From contig JAPTJF010000209.1 of NCBI GenBank assembly GCA_029339195.1, positions 1 to 64,000 of the forward strand: 64,000 nt of DNA, given 5' to 3'. Shown here piece by piece: positions 12,045 to 24,400 of the stretch. Under the pieces are notes generated by a model. It searched no databases, had not been told where the DNA came from, and saw nothing but the letters and a program-made list of their open reading frames with translations. The DNA comes from Micractinium sp. NFX-FRZ (lineage: Eukaryota; Chlorophyta; Trebouxiophyceae; Chlorellales; Chlorellaceae). The first letter of the stretch is position 1, and each line of letters opens with the position of its first letter. A program made the translations under genes and the position numbers.

Positions 12045-15000
12045 ATGGGTTCCCAAATGGCAAGTTGGCCACTTGCCCCTTGAGTGCTTGGCTTCAGTCA
12101 TCCGCAGCCACCCTCCCACTTCCACCCTAGGCCACCCAGCCCCTCCCGCGCCCCACCCCTTGCCACTGCGCACCTGGTACAGCGTGTGGTGCGGGTGCTC
12201 CGACCCGAGACGCACCAGCAGGGAGGTCAGGTTGGCTTGGAACCCAGAGTCAACCAGAGGGCCGGTCCTGGCTGCAGGAGGAGGCAAACATACATACAAT
12301 GAGGGTTGCAGGCACATCGTGATATCTGGCAGGCAGGCGATGGCCTGGTACCCCAATCCCAGGGATCAGGGGACCCGACCAGAATCCGCCACAACCCCGC
12401 CTCTGGCCGTTGCTCGCTCGACAATACCCCGGCCCATCCCCGCCCCTCGCCCCCCCACCTGCCGACATGCGTGATGCCACCTGGTAGACGAGGGGCAGGA
12501 ATTTGAAGGAGGGGACCTGCTGGAAGGCGGCCCCCACCAGCTGGTTCACCTCGGGGTCAGCGCCCAGCCTGGGTGGGTGGGCAGGAGCAGCAGGGGGCGT
12601 TGTTGGTGCCAGGGTTGGCTGGATGTGTTTCACCCAGGGAGGAGCCTTTGGGGCTGTGCCCAGCCTAAATGGGTGGTTGGGTGGGAGTGCGGGCGGATGA
12701 TGACAGGGTCATGGTGGGTCCCCGCAGCCCGGGTCAGAGCCCGGACCTCACGGGTAAAGAGCATCAACGGGGAGAGGGCGCATGAAGGGGGGGGCCGGCC
12801 AGGAGTGAAGGCTGCGACTGATGTGCCTGCAGTACTCCCGCAGCACCGCATGCACCAGCTGCACACACTCGCCCACCCCTAACCCTTCACCCGCTTAACA
12901 CACACCAGGTTGCCTCCCTCCCTCACCTGAGCCAGAGCTGCACCACCCTGAAGACGACCTGCAGGTCGTACCCGTCCCCAGTGCGCAGGCAGCGGCTGTA
13001 GTTGAGCAGCGCGGTGCGCAGGAACTGGCGCTCGTTCTGGTCCAGCAGCTGCGGGTGGGCGGGGTGGGGGCGGGCAAGGGGGCGGCAGCAAGGGTGTGTG
13101 TGCGTCAGGGACGAGGGGAGCCACAGCTGGTATGAAACAATGAGAACGTACTTGCTGCCCTGCCCTGTCCTGTCCTGCCTCAGCACCCAACCCACTGCCA
13201 TCCAACCCTCAAACCCACTCGTTGCCACCCACCCACCCGCTGCTCCGCCTCGTCCATCTCCACCGGCCGCCGCGTGGTAGCAATCGTGTGCGCCAGCTGG
13301 CGGGCGTCGCGGTCCAGCACCTGCCGGCACAAAGGAGATGGCCGGGGATCATTTCAAAGCAGAGCTCGTTCGCGACAGTTGACAGGCAAGGCCCTTGGGC
13401 CCCATGCCCAGACGGCTGCTCCTCCGTCCACGCCCCAGGACATCCTCTTCCTGTCCCTGCCTACCTGACCTGCCTTCCTGCCCTGCCTTCCTGTCCAGGT
13501 TCAAAAACAGGTTGAAGTTGCCGCCGCAGCAGCACAATCCCCACTGCATCCAAGCCATCCTGTCAAGTCGTGTCGTCTCCCGACGGTGTGCACAGCTGTT
13601 AAAAACTTGCCCAGGTTCCCAAAGGACGCACGTCCTGGGACACTTGTGCAACCACGCTCCAGCCACAACACCCGCCCCACCCCACCTGCCCCGTCTTGCG
13701 GTCCACCTTGATGTCTCCCCGCCGCTTGCGCTCATCCAGCATCGCCGTCCACTGCTCTATCTGCAGGCGGGCAGGCAGCAAAGGGCAGGGGCAGCAGAAA
13801 CAGCAGGGCAAGGCAAAGGGGTGGAGGTGGGGGCACTCTGGGCGGCAGGAAGCAGATGATTACACGCTTGCAAGCACCCGCCACGCCTGCTTGCCCCTCC
13901 AGGACACGCTTGCTGCTGCTGCCGCTGCTGTTGGTGCTGCCACTCTGACCGCTGCTTGCCCACCACGCCTGCCTGCCTGCCTCTGCCTCCTCAACTGTCG
14001 TCACCCCACCACCCACACGCAGAAACCTTTCAAACAGAAGCAATTCCCACTCAGTCCACCAGCCCACCTGGCGCCGCTTGGCCTCGATCACCGCTTTTGC
14101 TGTCTTGTACTCCGGTGACGCCTTCTGGGCCTGCAGGTGTTGTGATAAACACGAACCACGAACATGCTTGCGGAGTCCCTACGGTTTGCCGGCCCGCCAG
14201 CCGGCAGCAGGTCACGGGAGCGCCAGAGCGGGTCGCCTCCCCTTCAGCTTGCGTACAGCCCTCACCCGTGCGCTACAGTCTGTTTTCCTGTGCTTAGCCC
14301 TCACCTCTATGTTGCGGTACAGCCCGTCTGCATAGTGGGCCAGGCGGTACAGCACGCGGCAGGCTGTGCCGCGCTGCTCCACCGCCGCTGAGCCGCCGCC
14401 TTCGTGTCCCGCCCCGAGCGCGCGTGCCTGGTCGGCAGCCTCCTGCAGGCAGGGCAGGGGGTGGGCAGGCAGAGAGGCAGCCACCCACCCAACGCACGAG
14501 CAGTGGTTGTTGCATGCATGCCAAGGTGTGGTGGACACACAAGCTGGGCAGCTGGCAGGCTGGGAGGGTTCGTATCAGATGCACCCTCAAGAGCGCAATC
14601 GCCCACTCACTCACCCTCCTCACCCCCACCTCACCTGCATCAGGCTGAGCACGGTGTTGGGGCTGTCGGAGCGGGTGCGTGACAGCCACTTGGCGGCGAG
14701 GCTGCGCAGGTACGCCTGCTGCATGCCCGACGTACTGCCGCCGCCGTTGGGGCGCTGCTGCTGCTGGGGCCTGCGGCAGCACGGGGCAGGGACACTTGCC
14801 AGCATCAAGAAGGGGCTGGTTGAAGCACCCATGTGCAGACACAAGGCAATCCAACCACGTGTCACAAGGCAACCACATGGCTTTGGGATGGGCACCCCAA
14901 ACACATGGCATGAGGCAAACATGTGTTTTGAGGTGGGCACCCCAACATGTGTTTAGCGGCAAACATATGTGTGGGGTGGCCACTCTGAGCCCCTCCAACC

Positions 15001-18000
15001 GGACCAGCATGCTGACCTGGCGCCCAGCAGGCTTCGCGCCAGCGCCACCGCCGTGTCCCGCTGCCCCTGCGCCCACAACAGCTTGGCCTCCTCCACCCGC
15101 CAGCTGGCGTCGGGTGCTGACATGGCGAGCACCCACGGCGGTGGCGGTGCGCCACCGTCGTCACCGGCCAGCCCAGCCAGCCCTGCTGTGGCATGCTGTG
15201 CGTGCTGTGCGTGCTGCAGCAGGCCGCGCAGCTTGTAGAGGCTGGTGGTGGCCTGGGCAAAGTGGTCTGCAGCCAGGCAGGGGCGGCAGCAGGAGCAAGT
15301 TAGGTAGGTGGTGGAGAAGAGGCGGGCAGACAGGCAGGCAGGCGAGCATGCAGGCTTGAAGGCGAGCAGACTGGCAAGTACTCGCCGCATCTCGCCTGTC
15401 ACCTGCGCAAGACACTGGCCCCCGCCCCCGCACCAAAGTAAGCAAGCCTCTCACCTGTCTTTCGTGCCGACACCGCCCCCGCCACCAGCAGGTCCGCCTG
15501 CTGGCCCAGCGCCCCCATGCAGTGCAGCAGCTGCTGGTGCATGCCCTGCACAGTCAGGCAGGCAGGCAGGGAGGCAGATGGCAGGCGTGGACGTGGGTGT
15601 GGCGTAGGCTGAGGAAGGGCGGACAGGGCAGCCAGGCTGTGCTCACATTGTGACACACGGCCAAAGTTGGAAAAAGCGGCAACCGCACCTGCCCCAACCC
15701 ACCCCTCTTCCCGCCCCCCACCAAGCGTGCCCTGCACCTGCAGAGGAGCGAGAAGCTCGTAGCGCCCGCCCGCACCCGCCGCCGCCTCCCGCCCCCGCCA
15801 CAGCTGCAGCACCCCTTCCTGCAGCGCCCGCGTGGCAGCGGCAGCCACCGCCGCCGCCACAGCAGCGGGGCCCGCGCTGCCGGGGCCCTGCCCCTGGCCA
15901 TCCTGCCGGCGCCGCTTCTTGGGAGACCCCACAGACCCTAAGTCTGGCAGGGCAGGCCACAGAAGCTCCCAGGCCTCAGAGACAGCCTGCAGCATCTGCA
16001 GCTGCACCAGTGCCGGGTTGACGTTAGCCGCCCCCTCCAGGCTGGCGGTGACCAGGTGTGCCACCAGCCCCCGCCGTGCACCCGACACTGCCCTCTTGCA
16101 CCGCTCAATGGCCCCCGCCTGCAGCCCAGCCACAGCCGCCGACAGCGCGGCATCCGCCGAGAAGCCGGCGGCCGCTGCGCCCGCCCCGCCTGCCCCGCCT
16201 GCTGCGCCTGCTGCGCCTGCTGCCCCGCTGCTGCTGCTGAAGATGTCCAGCTGCCCCCACTGGCCCAGGCTGAGCGCCGCCGCTGCTGCGCTGTCAGGCA
16301 CGCCCGGGGATTGGGCGTACGCACCGATCAGGTGCCCGGCACCCAGATGCGACAGGCTGCGCAGCAGGCCAGCCACGGCTGCCTCCCGAGTGATGCCCTC
16401 AAACACGCCACCTCCGCTGCCAGCATGTGCACCTCCCGCGCCGCCCCCAGCTGGTAATGCCTCCAGGCTCGGCTGTGAGCCCAGGCTGCTCTGTGTCAGC
16501 GCTGCCTGCTGCCGCCGCTGCTGTTGCTGGGTGGCTGAGCCGGCACCGGCAGCGGCGCCGCCACTGCTGCCCATCAAGTGTTGCATCACGAGGTCGTAGC
16601 TCAGCAGTGCCCGGGACCAGTCGCCCTCGTGCTCAAACCGTTTTAGCTGCAGCCGGGAACACGTGGGAGCCAGGAGACTAGGGAGTTAGAGAGTGAGGTA
16701 CCTCATTGGCCTTTGGTTTACAAATGCACATGCATGCAGCAGCGTCTCGTGCACAGCGGAGGCGCCACCAGCACCACCCACCCACCCACCCACATCTACC
16801 CGTAAGCCAGCTCAGCCCACCTGCGACAGCATGCTGTGGGAGCGTGCCACAGCATAAATCCCGTCTGGCTCGTTGATGCTGCTGTATGTGTCCAGCAGCA
16901 AGCGCTCCATTGCCGCCGTGCCCCCTCCACTTCCGGCATCCCCATCGCCACCACCGCTGCCTGCGCTTCCACCGCTACCTACGCCGCCGCTGCCAGTGCC
17001 GCCGCCGCTGCCGCTGCTGCCAAAGGCGGGGGCGGTGGCGGACAGCGGCACCAGCCAGCCGTGCTGCGCCTCCTGCCATGCCTCTGCGTACAGCAGGGCA
17101 GTGAAGTGCGCGCCGCAGCGGGCGGCTGCTGCCGCCAGCTCTAAATAATCAATCTCCATCCAGTACACCTGCACAGGGTGAGAGAAAAGGTTGGCATGTA
17201 ACTGGAATGGAGTGGGAGTGATAGAAAAATGAAACAAGGTGGTCAGTCTCACTCCTGCAAGGGCATGGGGAAGCCCAGCAGACACTAGTGAGCGATGACA
17301 GGCAGGGCTTGCGGCGGGAACAGGGCGACATGTGGATGGTCCGGGATGGCACCACGGCCTGCCTGCAAAACGCCACACTACAGACAATTCCACATCCACA
17401 TACAACCCACCCACCCCAGCCCGCACCACGCCCCGCTCACCCTGCGCCACAGCTCAATCTCCGCCGCCGCCAAACCGGCACCGCCCGCCGCCGCCGCCGC
17501 TTTTGCCTTTGCCTTGCTGCTGCCGCCCGCAGCTGCCCCGCCTGCCAGCTTGGCATCTAGGTACTGAGACCTCAGGTGGTTGAGGCAGCCCAGCAGCAGG
17601 CGGGCGGCCTTGGGGTGGCGGTGCAGGCGGGGCAGGAGGTGGCGGGAGATGGCGGAGCCGAGCTCCAGCGCCAGGGCGCCGCCGCCAGGCTGGACCGCCA
17701 GGTCAGCAAACGCGTGGGGCAGCAGGAGCTCGGCAAAGGCAGGCTTGCGGCGCGCCATGAGCTGGCAGGTGACCAGGGTGGGGCTGGAGGCCTGTGGAAG
17801 ATAGGGACAGTCAGAGGGGAGGGCGGAGGGCAGGTCAAGGGTGGAGGAGGCTCGGCTTCGGCTGGTCCTCCGGAGCTACGGCTGGGTCCAGCCTCCGGCC
17901 AGCCTCCAATCCCGCTAGTGATGTTGATATTGCACACCTTGGATAGCCACTGCCGACGCTCTCCCATGCAATGCCTGGAGACGCTGTACCGCGCTCCTAA

Positions 18001-18398
18001 AGCAGCACCAGCCCAAAGCAACACCACTTCACCACCCACCTTGGCGAGGACCGAGCAGGCCAGGTCGCACACCCATGCATCGTATGGCCGGGCGTCGCAG
18101 CGCCACAGCTGCCTGCTGTCCAGCCGCGCTGCGCCTGCTGTGCCGCCTGCAACCCCGCTGGTGCCAGCAGCAGGGAGCGCGACAGGGTGCGCCACTGGGG
18201 CGGCGCTGGAGGTGTGCAGGAAGGCTTCCAAGTAGGGCTTCAAGGTGGGCTCCACTTGCTGGAGTGCCTCCTGGCCTTCCGCAGTGGCCAGCAGCAGGCG
18301 CAGCGTGTACTGCGCCGTCGAGATTACTTCCACGCTCTCATCCACAAGGTAGTCACCCAGAAGCTGCAGGGCAGCTGTCCAGGTACTGCTGGCACTGG

Positions 18399-18429
<31 letters not shown>

Positions 18430-21400
18430 CTTGCCGCCTGCCGGGCTGCTGCGGCCGCGCCCGCCTGCGCTGCGCCCACCGGTGGCGCCGGCCGCCTGTG
18501 TGCCCTGCGTGCGACCGACGCCGCCAGCCCAGGCGCTGCCGCCCGGCGCGCTAGGCAGGTCGGCGGCGCCGCTGCCGGGCTGTGCTGAGTTGAAGGCTGC
18601 TGCTGGGTCAAAGGCTATGGCCGAGGGGTCCAGAGGACCGGCAAGGGCCAGCAGCTCTCCAGAGAACTCCTGCAGTACCATAAGCAGAGGCAGGGGGAAG
18701 GGGGGCAGTACACTAGGGGTTGTAGCAAGGCAGCAGAGGAGGCAGGGCTGCTCAGATAGGGAAGGAAGCGGCTGCCAAACTCCTGCTGCCATGAAGCAGC
18801 AGGCCACGAGGCATTCACTAGAAATGCATGACAAGCAGGTAAGCAGAGCAGCCGCTGCCAAACGCGTTCGCTGGCCAGCCGGCTGCCAGCTGAGCTCACC
18901 GCCAGCTCAGCATCCGCCAGCTCGCTGCTCAGCACCGCCAGCCGCCAGGCAGAGCTCGCCACTTCAGGCAGACACACCCCTGCCGCCACCGCATCGCCGC
19001 CGCTGCTGCTGCTGCCACCCCTGCCGCTGCCACCGCTGCTGCCGCCGGCGCTGCTGGCGCTGGCAGGGGCAAACAGCGCTGCCTGCTGCTCTGTCAGCAC
19101 CCGGCGCAGTGCGGCCAGCGAGCGGTGGCGCAGCCCAGGCGCCATGGAGGACGCCCGGCAGGCAAACTGCACCAGCTGTTCAGCCGGGGTGATGGCCTGC
19201 CGGGCGGCTGCCACCAGCGCAGCGGGCTGCTCCAGTGCTGGGATGCCGCTGGGCAGGGGGTCCACCTGAAGGCAGCAGGGGGGCAGCAGGGGAGAGGGTG
19301 GGCGGCAGAGGAGAGGGTGGGCGGTCGCTTGCAAGACCGCAACATGCGGCGTGCTCGACGGTCAATGCTGACAAGTTTCCACTCGAGTCGGCCACTTTCG
19401 CCTCAATTCTGCCCGACAATGCCCCTCACCCTGATTGGTTGCCACATCTGCAGGCAGGCAGCTGCACTCCCTCACCTGGCGCCAGTATGGCCGCAGCGCC
19501 TGCAGTGCCTCTGTGGTCAGTTGGGCCACAAGTGCCAGCAGGCCCTGGGCTGCCGGCGACTCCTGCCCCTGCCCCTGCTGTGCCGTGCTGTGCTGAGCTT
19601 CGATGCCTTCCGCCAGGCGGGACAGCAGCGCGGGCAGCATGGCGCCCACGGGCGCCACGTCAGCGGCGCTGGGCCGGCGCAGCATGCGCACCAGCATGCC
19701 TGACAGCAGCTCGGAGCACTGCCCCTGTAGCTCCCTGCACGTCCAAGGGGGGACAGGATGTGTGCCCACGCAGGAGGGTTAGGGCACACAGGGGGGAAGC
19801 AGCAGAGGAGTGCGGGGTGGTGCAGCCCAGCCTTCCCTCCCTCCACACCGCTGCTGCTCGGGGTGCTGTGTTGGTGAAGGCATCTGGCCCTGCATCCTCC
19901 AGCCATCTGCTGCCTTTGTTCAGCACGCTGCCCCGGCCGGCCATGCCCCCACCTGCTGCCCCACCGGCCTGCTGATAAAGCGCACTCCACCCACCTGACG
20001 GGCAGCAGGCGCAGCAGGATGGCCGCCGCGTATCGAAAGGTGGCTGCCTCACACACATGGTCCCCCAGCAGTTCCAGGCAGGCACGCAGCGGGCCCAGCG
20101 CGGCCGCCTGATGCCGCGGGTGCCGCGCCCGCTCCAGGTTCCGGTGCAGGACGAGCAGGATGCGGGCCAGGCTGTCGGCGTGCAGGCACTGCAGAGGGGC
20201 GGGTGAGGGCACGGACAGGCGCGGCAGGTGATGGCAGTTTGATAAGATCAAGGGGGTGCACGGCTAGAAAGATGTGTGCCAATCTGCCGGCATGTGGGCG
20301 GCGTATGCAGGCAGGCAGATGGCAGCACAGCATTGGCGTGAAGGGGATGCAGGCAGGTGGGCAAACGGGGCACCATGTGGGGTGATTGGGGGGGCGGGCA
20401 AATGGGCCAGCAAGGACGCCAGCTGGGTTCACATAGAACCGCCTCTCCCCCGACTCCACATGCTGCCTAGCACCCCCCACCGAGCCCACGAGCCCCACCC
20501 ACCCACCCACCCACCCACCTCCCACAGAGCGCGCTCGTTCTCCTCCGCGGTTCGCTGCCGCATGAGGGCGTGGACGGCCGTCACGACGACGTCAGCGCTG
20601 AACCAGGGGTGCTGCGCCTCGCCGCCGCCGCCGCCGCCGCGCACCATCAGCAGCAGCTGGCTGATGCACTCCACCGGGCGGCTGCGCATGAGGCCGTCCA
20701 CTTCCTGGGCTGCAGGGGTGGTGGGGCGGGAGTGTGCAAGGACGCGGCAGAGAGGACAGGCGTGGAGGCCCATGCCGCTTGTGTGCCTGTTTCCTCAAGC
20801 CCAGATGCAAACCATGGGCACGCCCACATGCGCCCTGCCCCCTTCCTATACCCCCTCACTGTGCGTGGGTGTTTGCCCAGTCCATGAGGGATAGTCAATA
20901 TCAATTACATCAATTACATACACAATCAATTCAATCAATCAATTACATTTCAAGTCCACGGGGAGCCAATTACATACACAGTGTGGGCATGCCCGCAGGC
21001 GCCCTTGCCCCCTTCCTCCCCCCACCCGCCACCTTCCCACTGCACGCCACCACTACACACTCACTGCTGATGATGCGCGCCATGGTGCCCTTGGCCAGCT
21101 TCTCCACCGCCAGCGCGCGCTGCCCCGGGTCGCCGGTCACGGTGTAGGGGAACACCCATGCCATCAGCACCTCAAAGTGGCCCTCCACCAGGGCGCGCGG
21201 CTCTGCAGGGGGCCAACGATTAGAGAATCAGGGAGGGCCCAGGGAACAAGGAGGGGGAGTGGCGGTGGGTCGAGAGAGGCCCACATGTTGCGGCATGGCC
21301 CAAGCATGCACCAGCAGCCACGCTTGGTGCTCCCGTTCCCTGGTGCACGCCCCCCGCACCCACGGGCATTTGCCCACCCCTCACCTACGCCCAGGATCTG

Positions 21401-24400
21401 CGCCGTCCTTGCGAGCTCCTCATCACGCTGCCCCCACAGCATGGTGGCGGTGAGGGCGGGCGCACAGGCCGACAGGAACGCTCGCGCGTCGCCAGCAGCC
21501 GACTCTGGTGTCGGCGCCACCAGCCGCTGCACCGCCAGCCACCCCGCCAGCCCCCAGCCGGCAGAGAAGAAGTGGTAGAGCATGGCGGGCTGGTGCCAGG
21601 CGGCGTAGGCGTGGCGGTGGGGGTATCCCAGCCTCACGGCCAGCCAGTCCAACGTGGCGCCAGCTAGCGCCAGGTCGGACGCAGCGCCCGCCACGTGGGC
21701 GCACAGCAGGAAGTAGCAGCGCAGTTCAACCGAGTCGCAGCAGGCAGCAGACTCGCCTGTGTGAGAGGAGGGGCAGGGGGTGCGAAGCGTGAGGGGAGCA
21801 GGAGGAGAGGGGCACGCAGTGCGGTATTGGGGGGCAAGTTGGAGCTTTCGGGGGGGGGGGGGGGGGCCACGTCAAGAGTGCCCAGCACACACACAGTGCA
21901 GGGGGCGGTGCCCCTGCTCAGCCCCACTGACATCTGCCCACAACCTCAAACCACCCCCCAGTCCTCACACACACATGCACCACCAGCGCCACCACCAGCG
22001 CCCACTCACCCCACCACCACCACCACCATCCACATCACCCGGGTGTACAGAGCCCTGCCCCGACCCCACCCACCCAACCAACCAACCCACCCAGCATGAA
22101 CAGGCTGGTCTCAATGTGCTGCTGCAGGTTCTCCACCGCCGTGACCTGCGTGCTCCTTAGGTTGAGCCGCTTCAGCAGGCCCTCCAGCACGTTCTGTGGG
22201 TGGCTGAACTTGTCCAAAAAAGCCTGCAGGGGAAGGGAGGGCAGAGGTCCGGGAGGGGCGTGGGCCACTGATTGCTGGGAAGCTGGTGCAAGGCTAGCTG
22301 TCGCCCGCCACGCCGCTCACAGCACCCCGCAGCTGGGGCAATACAGCGCACCGCACCGCACCAGGCCACACCAGCCCCGGTCGCCTACCGACGTGTCTCC
22401 AGCCCAGCGCAGCCCACCTCAGCTCGCTCCAACAACTTGCTGTCTGCCCCACCTCGCCCACCCCACAGCACCCCGCCTGTACCAGCCGTCCCCCGCCAGG
22501 CACGCTCTGTGCACCCACACCACTACACCAGCCCCTTGCTGCCCCACCCCATTCCTCCTACCTGCGTCATCCGCCCGCCCGCCACTCCCGCGCCCTGCCT
22601 CACAAATATACTGAACCAGCCACCCACCCAACCACCCACCTGTACCAGCCGCCCGCCCGCCAGGCGCGCTCCGTACGCCTCATCCCCCAGCAGCCCCTGC
22701 ATGGGCCGATATGATGTGGTGAGAGGGACGCAAGCTGCCAGCACAGACCACGGTGCCCCAAGAACCGGTGGCATGTGGGCCAGCGGCAACGCAGGGCTCA
22801 AGGCGGCACGCACCAGGCACACACCAGGCACACCCAGCTGTGTGTACCGTTACCAGGCAAGCTGGCTGCACCTGCACAAACTCTACTGTCGACTCCATCA
22901 TCTCTTTGGGCATCAGCTTTGGGTCGGTCCTGAACAGCAGCACCAGCGCCTCTGCCAACGCGACACGCAGGCGCCAGCCTGTCAGCTTGGCCTCACCGCC
23001 CGCCGCCTTGCCCTCGGCCTCTGCAATGTTGAGGAAGCAGTCATCTGCCACCTGGGCCAGCTCAGCTAGCAGGGGGTGCACCACGGCAGCGGCGCCGGCG
23101 CCGGCGGCGGTCGCGGCGGCTGCCGCCGCCGCCATGCGCCGCACACAGCGCATGGCGAAGAGGCAGCGTCCGTTGTGGTACTTGGGAGCCCAGGACAACA
23201 TGCCGCCGGACTGCGCGGAGAGCGCACGGCAGGCGGCCAGGCCGCAGCGCGTGGCGATAGCGGGGTCAGCGGGCATGGCCCGCACACAGCACTGCACTTG
23301 AGCGTCCACTAGAGTCAGGTGAGCCTCCTCAGGCAGCGGGCCCTGCAGGGCAGCGGCGCGAAGCTGGGCGGGTGAACCACAGTGGCATGGGGATGAAGAC
23401 AGGGGGCACGCAGAGCGGGCGAGGCTTAAGGCGGGGAGAGGGTGCCCAGGTCACTGGGGCAGCTGCTTGACGGCAGTTGGCCGTGCTGCATGCAATCCGA
23501 GGCTGAAGCGGACGGCCCTGCAACACAACCGCTCTGTGCCCGTTGGCCTCCCTCAGCCAGGGCACACATGCAGGTGTCAAAGCAGCATTCAACACCCTGC
23601 CCTCCCAACACCCTTACCTGCCCCGGCTCCCCCGCCTTTGCCAGCCAGTGCCTGGCTGCCTGAGAGCCATCCGCGGGGCGCAGCGGGCCCAGCAGGCACA
23701 GCAGCGCGGCGCAGCGTGCCTTGCAGGCCGCCACCAGCGAGCTCTTGGAGGAGACGGCGCCGCCGGCGGTGGCCGCCACGCTGCCTGCCCTGCAGCAGGG
23801 GTGGCCCAACATGCAGAGCAGGCACTCTACTCTGTTCCTTGCCGCTCCCATGCTGCAGGGTTCATGCTGCAGGGCGGTCCTGCGCCACGCACACGCATGC
23901 CATCTGATCAACACACAATGAGACAGGCCGTCTCAGGGCCGTCTCAGGGCCGGCACCCTGCTGCCCCTTCACTGCACGCCGCCACGCTGGCACCTCAACA
24001 GGTTGCACAGTGAACCTCGACTCTCAGCCTTCTGGGTCACACCCTCGCTTACTCCGCAGCCTGAAGCCAGCTGGCACGCACCCTCCCGACTGCCCACCTG
24101 GCGCCAGCTGGCACGCGTCCCCCGACGTCCAGGTCATCATCAAACAGCGCCTCAGCGGCCGCGTTGCTGGCCAGGGCCATGCCCCGCGTGGCAGCTGCCG
24201 CCTGCGTGGCCTTGACAACCTCGGACACGACGGAGCTGGCGTCCAAGAACAGGTCCTGGACAGTGGGCATGCAGCTGCAAGGGCGGGGCAGTGAGTGCCG
24301 GTTTGAGCAGTCCGTTACTTTTTCCAGGACACGGCGTGCGAGACAGGTTCGGTGGTGTGCATGCATCTGCAACAACAGGCAGGAGTGTGGGAGACAGAGC